Shown: positions 51,977 to 63,225, counted from the first letter of the stretch. The stretch: DNA of 64,000 bases from Halomonas sp. CUBES01 (GCF_020991005.1 NZ_JAJLLW010000002.1:62001-126000), one strand, 5' to 3'. Made by a program: numbers and translations. The notes: a model not told the origin generated them from the sequence alone.

Positions 51977-52166
51977 GTCCGAACCTCCCTATGGCAGATG
52001 AAAACACCCCGACGAGCCAACGCCGGAACCGATCATGGGCACAGTGCCGGCCGGGGAGGCACCGACGTCCCATGGTGAGGAGCACGCATTCCAGCGCCTT
52101 TTGACACAAGGCGCCATAGAAAAGCGGACGTATTATGCCCGCCTCGATCCCGTGATGCATACGGCC

Positions 52167-52192
52167 AGGCAAGTTTTTTCGCGACTTGCCCG
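52167..52192. other. hairpin downstream of osmC-like gene
   Basis: GGCAAGT and ACTTGCC pair around a nine-base loop, 27 or more bases from the osmC-like stop on the minus strand. No T-tract follows on the minus strand, so it is a weak or non-standard terminator. The remaining gap up to speD shows no gene. Confidence 0.35.
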
Positions 52193-52218
52193 GCCTGAAC
52201 GCCTGCCTGGTGCGCCGG

Positions 52219-52638
52219 TTACGCCTCGACTATCTCGAACGAATGAGTGATTTCAACGCCGCCGTTGGTCAGCATGATCGAGGCGCTGCAGTACTTCTCC
52301 GCCGACAGCTCGACGGCGCGCTGAACCTGTTTCTCTTTCAGGGCGCGGCCGGTCACTACAAAGTGCACGTGGATGCGGGTAAACACCGACGGCACGCTAT
52401 CGGCGCGTTCGGCCTCCAGTTCGGCCACGCAATCGGTCACGTCGGCCCGGGCCTTGTCGAGAATATTAAGGATATCGAAGGCTGTGCAGCTGCCCATGCC
52501 CATCAGCAGCATTTCCATCGGCCGAGGGCCGGTGTTGCGACCGCCATGATCCGGTGGGCCGTCGATCACGACGCTGTGACCGCTGCCCGACTCGGCGACG
52601 AACTGGCGACCGTCTGTCCATTGTACCCGTGCTTTCAC
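52219..52638 (-). CDS. OsmC-family protein (YhfA-like)
   Basis: This 139-residue OsmC/Ohr-fold protein has two conserved regions: GPPDHGGRNTGPRPMEMLLMGMGSCTAFDILNIL with the reactive Cys near residue 51, and YCSASIMLTNGGVEITHSFEIVEA at the C-terminus. The second Cys is at residue 117 (KYCSA), matching the two-Cys arrangement of OsmC/YhfA thiol peroxidase relatives. Its exact activity, peroxide reduction or other, is untested in the YhfA group. The GAGGAG before the ATG at 52638 is a good Shine-Dalgarno. It lies 70 bases behind the GGCT-fold gene on the same strand. Confidence 0.89.
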   Translation of the reverse strand: MKARVQWTDGRQFVAESGSGHSVVIDGPPDHGGRNTGPRPMEMLLMGMGSCTAFDILNILDKARADVTDCVAELEAERADSVPSVFTRIHVHFVVTGRALKEKQVQRAVELSAEKYCSASIMLTNGGVEITHSFEIVEA

Positions 52639-52708
52639 GTTGCTCTCCTCGTCCTGGCGACTCCACTAAGTTGCGCAGCATAACATCTCTTGCCCGAGGC
52701 GCACTGCC

Positions 52709-53104
52709 TCATTGTGGCAGCCAGCCGCCCTGGGCAATCATCCGGCGTCCTGCCACGCTTGGGTTGTAAACGTAGACCCAGGCGGTGCCGAAGCGCGTGG
52801 CAAGCAGCCGCCGCTGGTACTCGCCCTGGGCCGGCGCCTGCGGGCGGTGATCTTCCAGGACGTCGAGATCGGCGAGCTGGTTTGCCGTCACGCGATAGAC
52901 TTCAAGCGTGATACCGCGCGACCTTTGCCATTTGGCGCCGGGGTAGGGGCCGATGTCGTAGAGGGTCAGGTCGGTGCTGGTGTCGGCCCCCAGCCAGGTC
53001 GCCGCCGACAGCCAGTGGGCGTTGTTCAGGCCTTTCTTCAGCGTGCCGTATACCGCCACCAGCGGCGTGGTGGCAATGGCGGCGTTCAAATCGTCGGCGC
53101 TCAT
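52709..53104 (-). CDS. gamma-glutamylcyclotransferase-fold protein (YtfP/GGCT-like)
   Basis: This 131-residue protein carries the GGCT signature VAVYGTLKKGLNNAHWL near residue 17, YDIGPYPGAKWQ near residue 50, and the acidic catalytic Glu in LADLDVLEDHRP near residue 82. YVYNP closes the barrel. Members cyclise gamma-glutamyl amines to 5-oxoproline, but bacterial YtfP proteins have no firm substrate. It starts two bases after the murU stop on the same strand, so it belongs to the amgK-murU operon and may act on gamma-glutamyl compounds from wall turnover. That is inference from position. Confidence 0.86.
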   Translation of the reverse strand: MSADDLNAAIATTPLVAVYGTLKKGLNNAHWLSAATWLGADTSTDLTLYDIGPYPGAKWQRSRGITLEVYRVTANQLADLDVLEDHRPQAPAQGEYQRRLLATRFGTAWVYVYNPSVAGRRMIAQGGWLPQ

Positions 53105-53106
53105 CC

Positions 53107-54782
<1,676 letters not shown>

Positions 54783-54852
54783 GCAAGCTCCTGGCTGGTC
54801 GGGCATGATGCGGACTGTATAATACCGATTCTCGATGCCAAGGATAACGACG

Positions 54853-57285
54853 ATGGGCAAGCGATTTTCGCGCGCGGCGCCAATGGCGCAAACATTGATG
54901 GGCAGTTTGCTGGCAGGTGCCTCGTTTTCAGCCGTGGCGCAAAGTGAGCCGCTCTCGGCCGACGCGCTGGACTGGGAACCCTGGGGGAAGGAGGAGGCGG
55001 CGACGCAGCTCTGTCGTGGCCGTTACGTCATGCCCGGTTACCGCTTGGCAGAGCAGGAAAATCCCGACACGCTGGCGGCCGAGGCCACCGAAGCGGACTA
55101 CGCCACCGACGGAAAAACGATTCTGCGTGGCGACGTGGTATTGCGGCGAGCCAACGAAGAGGTTGAGGCGGAGCAGATCACCATGCCCGCCGACCGCGAG
55201 CGTGTACACGCCGAGGGCAATATCGCCCTGCGCGACGGCACCGCCCTGGTGCGTGGCGATACGGCCGACATCATGCTCAACGAAGACCGCACCCAACTGG
55301 ATAACAGCCAGTTCGTGCTTTACGACCAGCATCTGCGCGGTCAGGCCGTCCAACTGGAACAGCTGGAAAAGGATCAGTACCGCCTCAAGGATGCCAGCTT
55401 CACCACCTGCGATCCCGGCGAAAACACCTGGCAACTGGTGAGCAGCGATATTCGCCTGGATCAGGCGGCGGGTTTCGGCACCGCGCGTCATGCGCGGCTG
55501 GAAATAAAGGACGTGCCCGTGATGTACGTGCCCTGGGTGCGCTTCCCGATCGATGACCGTCGCCATACCGGCTTGTTGACGCCGGCGATTGCAGTGTCCG
55601 GTGACGGGGTCGACTATACCCAGCCGTTCTACTGGAACATTGCGCCCAACCGCGATGCGACCATCACCCCGCGCTGGATGACCGACCACGGCCTGCTGCT
55701 CAACGGCGAGTTCCGCTATCTGGAAGATAATGTTGCCGGCACGGTGGAGGCGGGCTATCTAAACAGCGATGACGGCGGCTCGGGCGGCGCAGAAGGGCGC
55801 TACGCGGGGCAGGATCGCTGGTATTTTGAGACCCAAAACGCCGGGCGTATCAATCCGCGCAGCCGCTATCGCTTGAATTACGGCGCCGCCAGCGACGGGC
55901 GATACTTCGATGATTTTGGTGGCGAGTTTGGCAGCAGCGACCGCGTCAGCATGGAACGCCTCGCGCAGGTGGACTATCGCGGCGAGCGCTGGCAGCTGGA
56001 TGCCCGGGCCCAGGGCTTCCAGCGCCTGGACGATCCGCTCAATGACCGCGACAAGCCGTTCTATCGCCTGCCGAGCCTGACCGCCAATGCCGATTGGCAG
56101 CTGGGCAGCGGCGTCTACAGCCAGTGGCGATCCAACGCCACTTACTTCTGGCGGGACGTCAACGAGCAGCGGATCATCGAGCGCGAAGCCGCCACGGGTA
56201 GCCGGGTGCACCTGACACCGGCGCTGGGCTGGCGATTTGACCGGCCTTGGGGCTATATCGAGCCGCGCACGGAACTCTGGCACACCGACTACCAGCTGGA
56301 TTACGGCGATCGCGCGACGACCAACAGCGAGTCGCCAAGCCGCACCGTGGCGATAACCTCGGTGGACAGCGGCCTGGTGTTCGAGCGTGAGCTGGCGCTG
56401 GGCGGCCGCGACTACCGCCAAACCCTGGAGCCGCGCTTGAACTACGCCTTCGTGCCGCGCACCGACCAGAGCGAACTGCCGGATTTTGACAGCAGCGAGC
56501 GAGCTTTTTCATGGAACCAGCTCTGGTCTCCCAATCGCTTTTCCGGCGCCGACCGGGTGGGTGATCTGAACCGACTGTCGTTTGGTGTCGAATCGCGGCT
56601 GCTCGAGGACGAGACCGGCCGCGACCGACTCTCCGTGGGCGTTGGTCAAAGCGTCTACTTCGACGAGCGACGGATCGATATCGAGGGCGATGCTGATACG
56701 CTGCCGCCGCGCACGAATGACGAGGAATATTATCAAGCCACTCGGGATCGTTCGCCGCTGGTCACGCGGATCGACTGGCAGATCAGCGACCGTTGGAGCA
56801 CCGGCTACGAGTGGCTTTATGACGACAAGCGCGAGCGTACCGAAAGCGCCACCGCCGACCTGCGCTACCGTCATCCGCAGGGCCACGTCGTGAACCTTGG
56901 CTACCGTTGGGAAATCGAAGACTTCGACCCTGGGGTAGAGCCGAGCGATGACAGCTTCCGCAACTACGATCGCGAAGAGTGGGATCTGTCCTTTGCGTGG
57001 AAAGCCAGCCCGCAGATTGATCTGATCGGCCGTTACCTTCACGATCAAACCAATGGCCGCGCGCTGGAACAGCTGGCGGGTGTCCAATGGAGCGACTGTT
57101 GCTATGGCCTGCAGGTGGTATGGCGCGAATGGATCGACGACAACGACAGCGCGCGTATCGACGACGACTTCAACGATCGCGGTATTTTCCTGCGCTTCGT
57201 ATTCCGCGGTTTAGGCGGCGTTGGTCAGAATGCCGATGGATTCTTTGAGCAAGCTATTCCGGGTTACCGCCCGACGCCTTTATAA
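54853..57285 (+). CDS. lptD: LPS-assembly protein LptD
   Basis: LptD is the outer-membrane beta-barrel that, with LptE, inserts LPS in the outer leaflet. The 810 residues have a signal peptide (about 1-30), the N-terminal jellyroll (OstA/LptA-like, about 60-220), and a large barrel (about 225-810). Cys residues near 50 (LCRGRYVMPG) and 185 (TTCDPGE) and the pair in SDCCYGLQVVW near residue 750 match the four conserved Cys of the LptD disulfides. The ATG at 54853 has AAGGA upstream; another lies at 54835. surA follows after 37 bases. Confidence 0.95.
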   Translation: MGKRFSRAAPMAQTLMGSLLAGASFSAVAQSEPLSADALDWEPWGKEEAATQLCRGRYVMPGYRLAEQENPDTLAAEATEADYATDGKTILRGDVVLRRANEEVEAEQITMPADRERVHAEGNIALRDGTALVRGDTADIMLNEDRTQLDNSQFVLYDQHLRGQAVQLEQLEKDQYRLKDASFTTCDPGENTWQLVSSDIRLDQAAGFGTARHARLEIKDVPVMYVPWVRFPIDDRRHTGLLTPAIAVSGDGVDYTQPFYWNIAPNRDATITPRWMTDHGLLLNGEFRYLEDNVAGTVEAGYLNSDDGGSGGAEGRYAGQDRWYFETQNAGRINPRSRYRLNYGAASDGRYFDDFGGEFGSSDRVSMERLAQVDYRGERWQLDARAQGFQRLDDPLNDRDKPFYRLPSLTANADWQLGSGVYSQWRSNATYFWRDVNEQRIIEREAATGSRVHLTPALGWRFDRPWGYIEPRTELWHTDYQLDYGDRATTNSESPSRTVAITSVDSGLVFERELALGGRDYRQTLEPRLNYAFVPRTDQSELPDFDSSERAFSWNQLWSPNRFSGADRVGDLNRLSFGVESRLLEDETGRDRLSVGVGQSVYFDERRIDIEGDADTLPPRTNDEEYYQATRDRSPLVTRIDWQISDRWSTGYEWLYDDKRERTESATADLRYRHPQGHVVNLGYRWEIEDFDPGVEPSDDSFRNYDREEWDLSFAWKASPQIDLIGRYLHDQTNGRALEQLAGVQWSDCCYGLQVVWREWIDDNDSARIDDDFNDRGIFLRFVFRGLGGVGQNADGFFEQAIPGYRPTPL

Positions 57286-57322
57286 ATGAGCCTTTTGAAT
57301 GGCGACTGACAGAGACGATGTT

Positions 57323-58339
57323 ATGACGATGAGAAAGACCCTGCGTGTCCGCGCGACCCTGCTATCGGTAGGCGGCGTCCTGGCCCTGTGCATGGCGGCT
57401 GCCGTTCCGCTGAGTGCCCAGGCGCAAACCTCGGCGCCTGCCGAGCGCCAGACCCTCGACCGGGTGGTCGCGGTGGTCAACGATGGCGTGATCATGCGCA
57501 GCGAGCTGAACGACCGCATGGCCCAGGTCGAGCGCCAGGCCAAATCCCGTGGCGAGTCGCTTCCCGTCGGTGATCAGATCGAGCGGCAGGTGCTTGAGCG
57601 CATGATCCTGGAAGAAATCCAGCTGCAGATGGCGCGCGATGCCAATATCACCGTCGACGACACCGAGCTTAACCGGCAGGTGCGCTCGATCGCCGAGTCG
57701 AACGACATTACCCTGGACGAGTTTGCCGATGCGGTGGAAGCCGACGGCATGACGCTGGCCAGCGTGCGGGACAACGTGCGTCGCGAAATGCTCATGCGCC
57801 AGGTACAGCAGCGCCAGGTCGGCAGCCGGGTCAATATCAGCGACAGCGAAGTTGACCGCCTGCTGAGCCAGCAGACCGGCCGGTCGGGGGAGCAGGCCGT
57901 GATCCCCGAAACCCGTGCGCGCCACATCCTCATCGAGCTGACCCCGACCCGCGACGATGAGCAGGCACGCGCCATGGCTGAAGAGGCTCGCGAGCGGCTG
58001 GCGCAGGGCGATGACTTTGCCACTGTGGCCCGTGAAATGAGCGATGATGACGGCAGCGCGCTCAATGGCGGTGACCTTGGCTGGGTACGCCCCGGGCAGA
58101 CCGTCCCCGCCTTTGAAGAGGCCATGCGCGAGCTCTCGGTGAATCAGGTGTCCGAGCCGGTTCGCTCGCCGTTCGGCTATCACGTTATCGAAGTCTTGGA
58201 GCGCCGCCAGCAGGACGTGACCCAGGAAGCCCAGCGTGAAGAGATTCGCCAGGCTATCTTCCAGCGCCGCGCCAACCAGGAGCTGGAAACCTGGCAGCAG
58301 CAAATCCGCTCGCAAGCCTTCGTCGATGTCCGCCTGTAA
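57323..58339 (+). CDS. surA: periplasmic chaperone SurA, short form with one PPIase domain
   Basis: SurA is a periplasmic chaperone for outer-membrane proteins, including LptD. The 338 residues have a signal peptide (about 1-34), the SurA N-terminal domain (about 40-165, with LDRVVAVVNDGVIMRSELNDRM), and one parvulin domain (about 190-290: ARHILIEL, GGDLGWVRPGQTVPAFEEAM, SPFGYHVIEVL). A C-terminal helix follows. E. coli SurA has two parvulin domains and about 428 residues, so one domain is missing here. Start is uncertain among ATGs at 57299, 57323 and 57329. pdxA overlaps its stop by one base. Confidence 0.92.
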   Translation: MTMRKTLRVRATLLSVGGVLALCMAAAVPLSAQAQTSAPAERQTLDRVVAVVNDGVIMRSELNDRMAQVERQAKSRGESLPVGDQIERQVLERMILEEIQLQMARDANITVDDTELNRQVRSIAESNDITLDEFADAVEADGMTLASVRDNVRREMLMRQVQQRQVGSRVNISDSEVDRLLSQQTGRSGEQAVIPETRARHILIELTPTRDDEQARAMAEEARERLAQGDDFATVAREMSDDDGSALNGGDLGWVRPGQTVPAFEEAMRELSVNQVSEPVRSPFGYHVIEVLERRQQDVTQEAQREEIRQAIFQRRANQELETWQQQIRSQAFVDVRL

Positions 58340-59394
58340 TGAGCCCTGACCATGCGTCACCGATGGTGATCACCACCGGTGAACCCGCCGGTATCGGGCC
58401 CGAGCTTGTGCTGATGCTGGCCGCCCGGGGCGTCTTGCCTGCAGGCACCGTGGCGATTGGCGACCCGCGCATGCTGCGTCAGCGCGCCGATGCCCTGTCG
58501 CTCGAGGTGGCAGTTGTCGAAGCGTCGCCGGGCCAGGTGCTGCCGGCACCCCAGGCGCCGACGCTGCCGGTCTGGCCGGTGGCGCTGAAGGAACCCGCGG
58601 TGCCCGGTACGCTCAATCCGGCGAACAGCCATTATGTACTCGATACCCTGGCGCTCGCGGTGGCTGCCTGTCGATCGGGGCAGGCAGCGGCCATGGTTAC
58701 CGCGCCGCTGCACAAAGGGGTGATCATCGAGGCTGGCATCGCCGGGTTCACCGGGCATACCGAGTGGCTGCGCGATGCCTGCGGCGTTGACGAGGTGGTC
58801 ATGATGCTGGCGACCGACAATGCCTTGCATGCACAAGCCCCAGGCTGGCAGGGCAGCGGCGACCTGCGTGTGGCGCTGGTGACGACCCATTTGCCGCTGC
58901 GCGAAGTGGCCGAGGCCATCACCCATGAGCGCGTGATGCGTATCAGCCGCCTGCTGGAGGCCGATCTGCGCCACCAGTTCGGCCTGGTGTCGCCGCGCAT
59001 TGCGGTGTGCGGGCTGAATCCCCATGCCGGGGAAGACGGCCACCTCGGGCGCGAGGAGCTGGATATCATCATGCCCGCCCTTGATGCGCTGCGTCAGGAG
59101 GGCATGGCGATCAGCGGGCCTTTCCCCGCCGATACCCTGTTTACCCCGCGCCATCTGGCCGACGTCGATGCGGTGCTTGCCATGTATCATGACCAGGGCT
59201 TGGCGGTGTTAAAATACGCCGGCTTCGGTCAGGCCGCCAATATCACCCTGGGTCTGCCGCTGGTGCGCACGTCCGTGGATCACGGTACGGCGCTGGCGCT
59301 GGCGGGCAAGGGCGTGGCCGACGCCGGGAGTCTGCAGGTGGCCCTCTCGCTCGCCAGGCGGCTTGCCGACCAGCGCACCGCGTCGCGTCGCTGA
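58339..59394 (+). CDS. pdxA: 4-hydroxythreonine-4-phosphate dehydrogenase PdxA
   Basis: PdxA oxidises 4-phosphohydroxy-L-threonine in pyridoxal-phosphate synthesis. The 351 residues begin VITTGEPAGIGPELVL, carry VTAPLHKGVIIEAGIAGFTGHTEWL near residue 120, the metal-binding His in VALVTTHLPLREV near residue 180, and CGLNPHAGEDGHLG near residue 218. AMYHDQGLAVLKYAGF follows near residue 283. It overlaps surA by one base (TAATG). The surA-pdxA-rsmA-apaG-apaH order is conserved in enterobacteria. Confidence 0.96.
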   Translation: MSPDHASPMVITTGEPAGIGPELVLMLAARGVLPAGTVAIGDPRMLRQRADALSLEVAVVEASPGQVLPAPQAPTLPVWPVALKEPAVPGTLNPANSHYVLDTLALAVAACRSGQAAAMVTAPLHKGVIIEAGIAGFTGHTEWLRDACGVDEVVMMLATDNALHAQAPGWQGSGDLRVALVTTHLPLREVAEAITHERVMRISRLLEADLRHQFGLVSPRIAVCGLNPHAGEDGHLGREELDIIMPALDALRQEGMAISGPFPADTLFTPRHLADVDAVLAMYHDQGLAVLKYAGFGQAANITLGLPLVRTSVDHGTALALAGKGVADAGSLQVALSLARRLADQRTASRR

Positions 59395-59462
59395 CCCGGC
59401 GACGTGCCGAATTGATGGTTCAACCCTTTTGCCCAACGATAGCCCCCAAGGAAACGTGCTTG

Positions 59463-60278
59463 ATGTCTCACGCGCCCCAGCAGCACCGCGCTCGCAAACG
59501 CTTCGGTCAGAACTTTCTCCGTGACCTGGGGATCATTTCGCGCATCGTTCGCGCCATCGGCCCGCGTGAAGGCGACCGGCTGGTCGAGATTGGCCCCGGC
59601 CAGGGCGCCTTGACCGAGCCGCTGCTCGAAGCGGCCGGGTCGCTGGAGGTCATCGAGCTCGATCGCGATCTGATCCCGGGGCTTAGGGTACAGTTCTTCA
59701 ACTACCCGGATTTCGTCATCCACGAAGGCGATGCGCTGACGTTCGACTTCACCGCGCTGAAAGGCGAAGGGCCTGGGTTACGCGTGGTAGGCAATCTGCC
59801 CTACAACATCTCGACGCCCTTGATCGTGCATCTGCTGACCATGGGCGATGCCATTGCCGATATGCACTTCATGCTGCAAAAGGAAGTCGTCGAGCGGCTG
59901 GCGGCCGCGCCGGGGGGAGCTGACTGGGGGCGCTTGTCGATCATGGCGCAGTATTACTGTCAGGTCGAGCAGCTGTTCATTGTGCCGCCTGAGGCCTTTG
60001 TGCCCCGCCCCAGTGTGGATTCGGCCATCGTGCGCCTGACCCCCCACGCCGCGCTGCCGCATCCCGCCGACGATCCCGCGCTTTTGTTCGAGCTCGTCAA
60101 GCTGGCTTTCGGTCAGCGCCGCAAGACCCTGCGCAACAACCTGAAAGGGCGCGTCAGCGCCGAGGTGCTGGAAGCGCTGGGCATCGACCCCGCGCGTCGC
60201 CCGCAAACGCTCACCGTCGCCGAGTATGTGGCGATCGCCAACCGCTTGGCAGCCGATGAAGGAGGAGCAACCCCGTGA
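59463..60278 (+). CDS. rsmA: 16S rRNA (adenine1518/1519-N6)-dimethyltransferase RsmA (KsgA)
   Basis: RsmA dimethylates two adjacent adenines at the 3' end of 16S rRNA, a late 30S assembly step. The 271 residues contain HRARKRFGQNFLRD at the start, the SAM motif LVEIGPGQGALTEPLLE near residue 40, the catalytic NLPYNISTPLI near residue 110, and VPPEAFVPRPSVDSAIV near residue 178. The ATG at 59463 has AAGGAA upstream and gives the family's start; the frame opens at 59412. It overlaps apaG by four bases. Confidence 0.96.
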   Translation: MSHAPQQHRARKRFGQNFLRDLGIISRIVRAIGPREGDRLVEIGPGQGALTEPLLEAAGSLEVIELDRDLIPGLRVQFFNYPDFVIHEGDALTFDFTALKGEGPGLRVVGNLPYNISTPLIVHLLTMGDAIADMHFMLQKEVVERLAAAPGGADWGRLSIMAQYYCQVEQLFIVPPEAFVPRPSVDSAIVRLTPHAALPHPADDPALLFELVKLAFGQRRKTLRNNLKGRVSAEVLEALGIDPARRPQTLTVAEYVAIANRLAADEGGATP

Positions 60279-60652
60279 GTGACCTGGCGATTGAGGTGAC
60301 GGTGACGCCCGAATACCGTGCCGACGAGTCCAGCGAGGCGGAATCACGCTACGTATTCAGCTACGCCGTGAGCGTCCGCAACAACAGCCCCCACAGCGTT
60401 CAGTTGATGGCGCGTTACTGGAAGATCACCCAGGGCGGTGGGGAGTATCAGGAGGTGCGTGGCAAAGGCGTGGTGGGCCAGCAGCCGCTGATCGGTCCGG
60501 GCCAGCAGTTCCGCTACACCAGTCGTGCCATGCTGCAGACGCCGGTGGGGGTCATGGAGGGCGTCTACACCCTGCTGGATACCTCAACCCAGCGCGTCTT
60601 TGAAGTGGCGATTGCCCCCTTCAGGCTGGCGGTGCCCCTGCAGCTGCATTAG
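60275..60652 (+). CDS. apaG: ApaG protein
   Basis: ApaG is a small fibronectin-III-like protein of unclear function, linked to Co2+ resistance and Mg efflux in enterobacteria and often coupled to ApaH. The 125 residues match the usual length and motifs: YVFSYAVSVRNNSPHSVQLMARYWKIT, VRGKGVVGQQPLIGPGQQFRYTS, and GVMEGVYTLLD. It starts at a GTG at 60275 overlapping the rsmA stop (GTGA), with AAGGAGGAG upstream. A seven-base hairpin (60660-60684) lies before apaH. Confidence 0.94.
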   Translation: MSDLAIEVTVTPEYRADESSEAESRYVFSYAVSVRNNSPHSVQLMARYWKITQGGGEYQEVRGKGVVGQQPLIGPGQQFRYTSRAMLQTPVGVMEGVYTLLDTSTQRVFEVAIAPFRLAVPLQLH

Positions 60653-60727
60653 GAGACACCAACGCCAGGCATGATAAGGCGTTGAAATACGCGTATTTGA
60701 TGCATTCATTTTTTATAGGCTCCCTGC

Positions 60728-61552
60728 ATGAGTACTTACGCCATCGGTGATGTGCACGGCTGCCACGCCGAATTTGTGACGCTGCTGGAGCAGCTTAGCT
60801 TCGACCCCAGACGCGATACGCTCTGGCTGGTCGGTGACCTGGTCAACCGCGGGCCCGATTCGCTCGCCTGTCTACGCGAAGCCGAACGCCTGGGCAGTGC
60901 CGTGCAGTGCGTGCTGGGTAACCACGACTTTCATTTGCTGGTGGCCGCGCGGGGCGGCGGCAAGCTCAAGAAGAACGACAGCCTCAAGGCGGTGCTTGAG
61001 GCACCCGACCGTGAGCGACTGCTCGACTGGTTGCAGAGCCGTCCTTTAGCGGTTCGCCATGACGCCTGGCTGATGACCCATGCGGGGCTGTTACCCCAAT
61101 GGGGGCTTGATCAGGTGGAAACGCTGTCGCAAGAGGTGCAGGCCGCGTTAACCGGCGAGCAGTCGGGTGACTTTTTGCGCCAGCTGTATGGTAACCACCC
61201 CGACCGCTGGGACGATGCGCTTGACGGCATGGAGCGGCTGCGCTGTGTGGTCAACGTGCTGACCCGCATGCGTTTTATCGACGCTGAAGGGCGCCTGGAT
61301 TTCACTGCCAATAAGGGAATGGATAGCGCTCCTGCGGGGTTTGCGCCCTGGTTTCAGTTCCCGCGTGACGATGACCCACAGCTGCTGTTCGGCCACTGGG
61401 CGGCCCTTGAGGGACGTACGCCCGATGCCCGGGTGCGTGTCAACGCCCTGGATACCGGCTGCGCCTGGGGAGGCGCGCTGACCGCGCTAGACCTGGCGAC
61501 CGGCGAGCGGATCCGGGTGCCCGGCCGTGCATCGGCGGGCGTGGCGCGATGA
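60728..61552 (+). CDS. apaH: diadenosine tetraphosphatase ApaH
   Basis: ApaH symmetrically hydrolyses Ap4A to two ADP, and also removes NpnN RNA caps. The 274 residues are a calcineurin-type metallophosphatase with GDVHGC near residue 7, [10 protein letters not shown] near residue 37, GNHDFHLL near residue 64, and [11 protein letters not shown] near residue 117. The C-terminal FGHWAALEG and [16 protein letters not shown] segments complete the site. Length matches E. coli ApaH. It overlaps cca by four bases. Confidence 0.96.
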   Translation: MSTYAIGDVHGCHAEFVTLLEQLSFDPRRDTLWLVGDLVNRGPDSLACLREAERLGSAVQCVLGNHDFHLLVAARGGGKLKKNDSLKAVLEAPDRERLLDWLQSRPLAVRHDAWLMTHAGLLPQWGLDQVETLSQEVQAALTGEQSGDFLRQLYGNHPDRWDDALDGMERLRCVVNVLTRMRFIDAEGRLDFTANKGMDSAPAGFAPWFQFPRDDDPQLLFGHWAALEGRTPDARVRVNALDTGCAWGGALTALDLATGERIRVPGRASAGVAR

Positions 61553-62673
61553 CAACAGTGCAAAACGACCCGCGGATCGCCGGGCTCGAGGTCTACCGGG
61601 TGGGCGGCGCCGTGCGCGACCGGCTGCTGGGCTGGCCAGTTTACGACAACGACTGGGTGGTCGTGGGCGCGACGCCCGAGGTCATGCTGCAGCGAGGGTT
61701 CAAGCCGGTAGGCCGAGACTTTCCGGTATTTCTTCATCCCGACAGCGCCGAAGAGTACGCCCTGGCGCGCACCGAGCGTAAAGCCGGGCATGGCTACGCC
61801 GGGTTTCAGGTGATTGCCAGCCCCGAGGTGACGCTGGAAGACGACCTGCTGCGCCGCGACCTGACCATCAATGCGATTGCCGAAGCGCCCGACGGCACCC
61901 TGATCGACCCCTTTCACGGACAGCAGGATATACAGGCGCGGCGGCTGCGGCATGTCTCGCCCGCCTTCAGCGAAGATCCGCTCCGAGTGCTGCGCACCGC
62001 GCGCTTTCTGGCCCGTTACCAGCCGCTGGATTTTGCCATTGCCCCGGAGACGCTGGCGCTGATGGCGGAGGTCAGCACAAGCGGCGAGATGGCCTTCCTG
62101 GCCGCTGAGCGGGTCTGGCAGGAAACCGCCAAGGCGCTGGGCGAGGCGGCGCCGGCGAGCTACTTTGTGGCGCTCGAAGACTGCGGCGCCTCGACCACGT
62201 GGTGGCCGGAGCTATCCGGTGACGCTTTGCGTACAGGCATCGCCGCCATGACGCCAGCGCTGGAAAGGGACGCCCTGGCCCATGGCGACTGGCGTTACGC
62301 GCTGATGGCGTCGCCCTTGAGCGAGGCCCAGCGTGACTCGCTCGCCCAGCGGTTGCGTCTGCCCAATGCCGTTGCAGCGTTGGCCCGCCATGTGGCGCTT
62401 ACCCAGACCATGCTGGCGGGGAGTCGGGCGCCGTCGGCGGTCGCGGATTGGCTAGAACGTCTCGATGCCTGGCGCAAGCCCGGGCAGGTGGACGCGCAGT
62501 TGATGCTGGTCGGGGAACTGGCCCCCGCGCAGCTAGAAACGCTGCAGGCGGCCTGGCAGGCCGCACGTCAGGTAAGCCCGCAAACGCTGATGGCGGAAGG
62601 CTATCGGGGGGCTGCGCTGGGCGCGGCGCTCAAGGAGCGCCGACGGTTGGCGATCGCCGAGGCGCTGGGGTAA
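61549..62673 (+). CDS. cca: tRNA CCA-adding nucleotidyltransferase lacking the HD domain motif
   Basis: Cca adds or repairs the 3' CCA of tRNAs. The 374 residues are a class II nucleotidyltransferase: [11 protein letters not shown] near residue 18, catalytic Asp pair in YDNDWVVVG near residue 32, [12 protein letters not shown] near residue 77, [11 protein letters not shown] near residue 105, and [16 protein letters not shown] near residue 145. In E. coli the C-terminal part carries an HD phosphohydrolase motif (CHDLGKG); the matching stretch here, around residues 230-260, has no HD or His-Asp pair. So phosphatase and phosphodiesterase activities are probably absent. It overlaps apaH by four bases. 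Confidence 0.94.
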   Translation: MTTVQNDPRIAGLEVYRVGGAVRDRLLGWPVYDNDWVVVGATPEVMLQRGFKPVGRDFPVFLHPDSAEEYALARTERKAGHGYAGFQVIASPEVTLEDDLLRRDLTINAIAEAPDGTLIDPFHGQQDIQARRLRHVSPAFSEDPLRVLRTARFLARYQPLDFAIAPETLALMAEVSTSGEMAFLAAERVWQETAKALGEAAPASYFVALEDCGASTTWWPELSGDALRTGIAAMTPALERDALAHGDWRYALMASPLSEAQRDSLAQRLRLPNAVAALARHVALTQTMLAGSRAPSAVADWLERLDAWRKPGQVDAQLMLVGELAPAQLETLQAAWQAARQVSPQTLMAEGYRGAALGAALKERRRLAIAEALG

Positions 62674-62679
62674 GGCGCC

Positions 62680-63225
62680 CTAGCGGGCCATCGCCTGGCG
62701 TGGTAGCGGGTCGGCCTGGGACACCCAGCGATCCTGCCAGACAAAATCAATTGCCCACAGGCGCTGGCTGCCCAGCGAAAAGCCCGCCCACAGCGTAGCG
62801 TAGGGCGTCTGGCAGCGGGGATGCGGTGTCGTCGGTAGCAGTTCAGCCAGCGGCTGCAACACAAAGGCGTTATAGTTGATTTCGGCGCGGGGCAGGGAAA
62901 TGTTGTCGATAACGCCGCAGGCGTCGCCCACAGTCAGCAGATCGATGTCCAGCGCGCGGGGGCTATACTTGGTCATGGCCGGGGTTCGGCCATGGTCGAT
63001 TTCCAGCTGTTTGGCCCACGCCTGAAGCGCGCCCGGCGTCCAGTCGCTGTGAAACGCCACCACCAGATTATAGAAATTACGCTGGTCGTCGAAGCCGACG
63101 GGTTCGCTTTCGAATACCCGCGAGATGGCCAGGCGGCCAAAGGTCTCGGCCAGCGCATCGAGGCACAGGCGAATATGTCGGGCAGGTTCGATATTGCTGC
63201 CCAGGCTAACGGTCACTAAGCTCAT
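62680..63225 (-). CDS. folK: 2-amino-4-hydroxy-6-hydroxymethyldihydropteridine pyrophosphokinase FolK
   Basis: FolK transfers pyrophosphate from ATP to 6-hydroxymethyl-dihydropterin in folate synthesis. The 181 residues show VTVSLGSNIEPARHIRLCLDAL at the start, FYNLVVAF near residue 51, HGRTPA near residue 78, and the metal-binding RALDIDLLTVG near residue 88. The C-terminus is longer than usual, with a segment containing WAGFSLGSQRLWAIDFVWQ of unknown role. It overlaps folB by four bases and ends six bases from cca. Confidence 0.93.
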   Translation of the reverse strand: MSLVTVSLGSNIEPARHIRLCLDALAETFGRLAISRVFESEPVGFDDQRNFYNLVVAFHSDWTPGALQAWAKQLEIDHGRTPAMTKYSPRALDIDLLTVGDACGVIDNISLPRAEINYNAFVLQPLAELLPTTPHPRCQTPYATLWAGFSLGSQRLWAIDFVWQDRWVSQADPLPRQAMAR

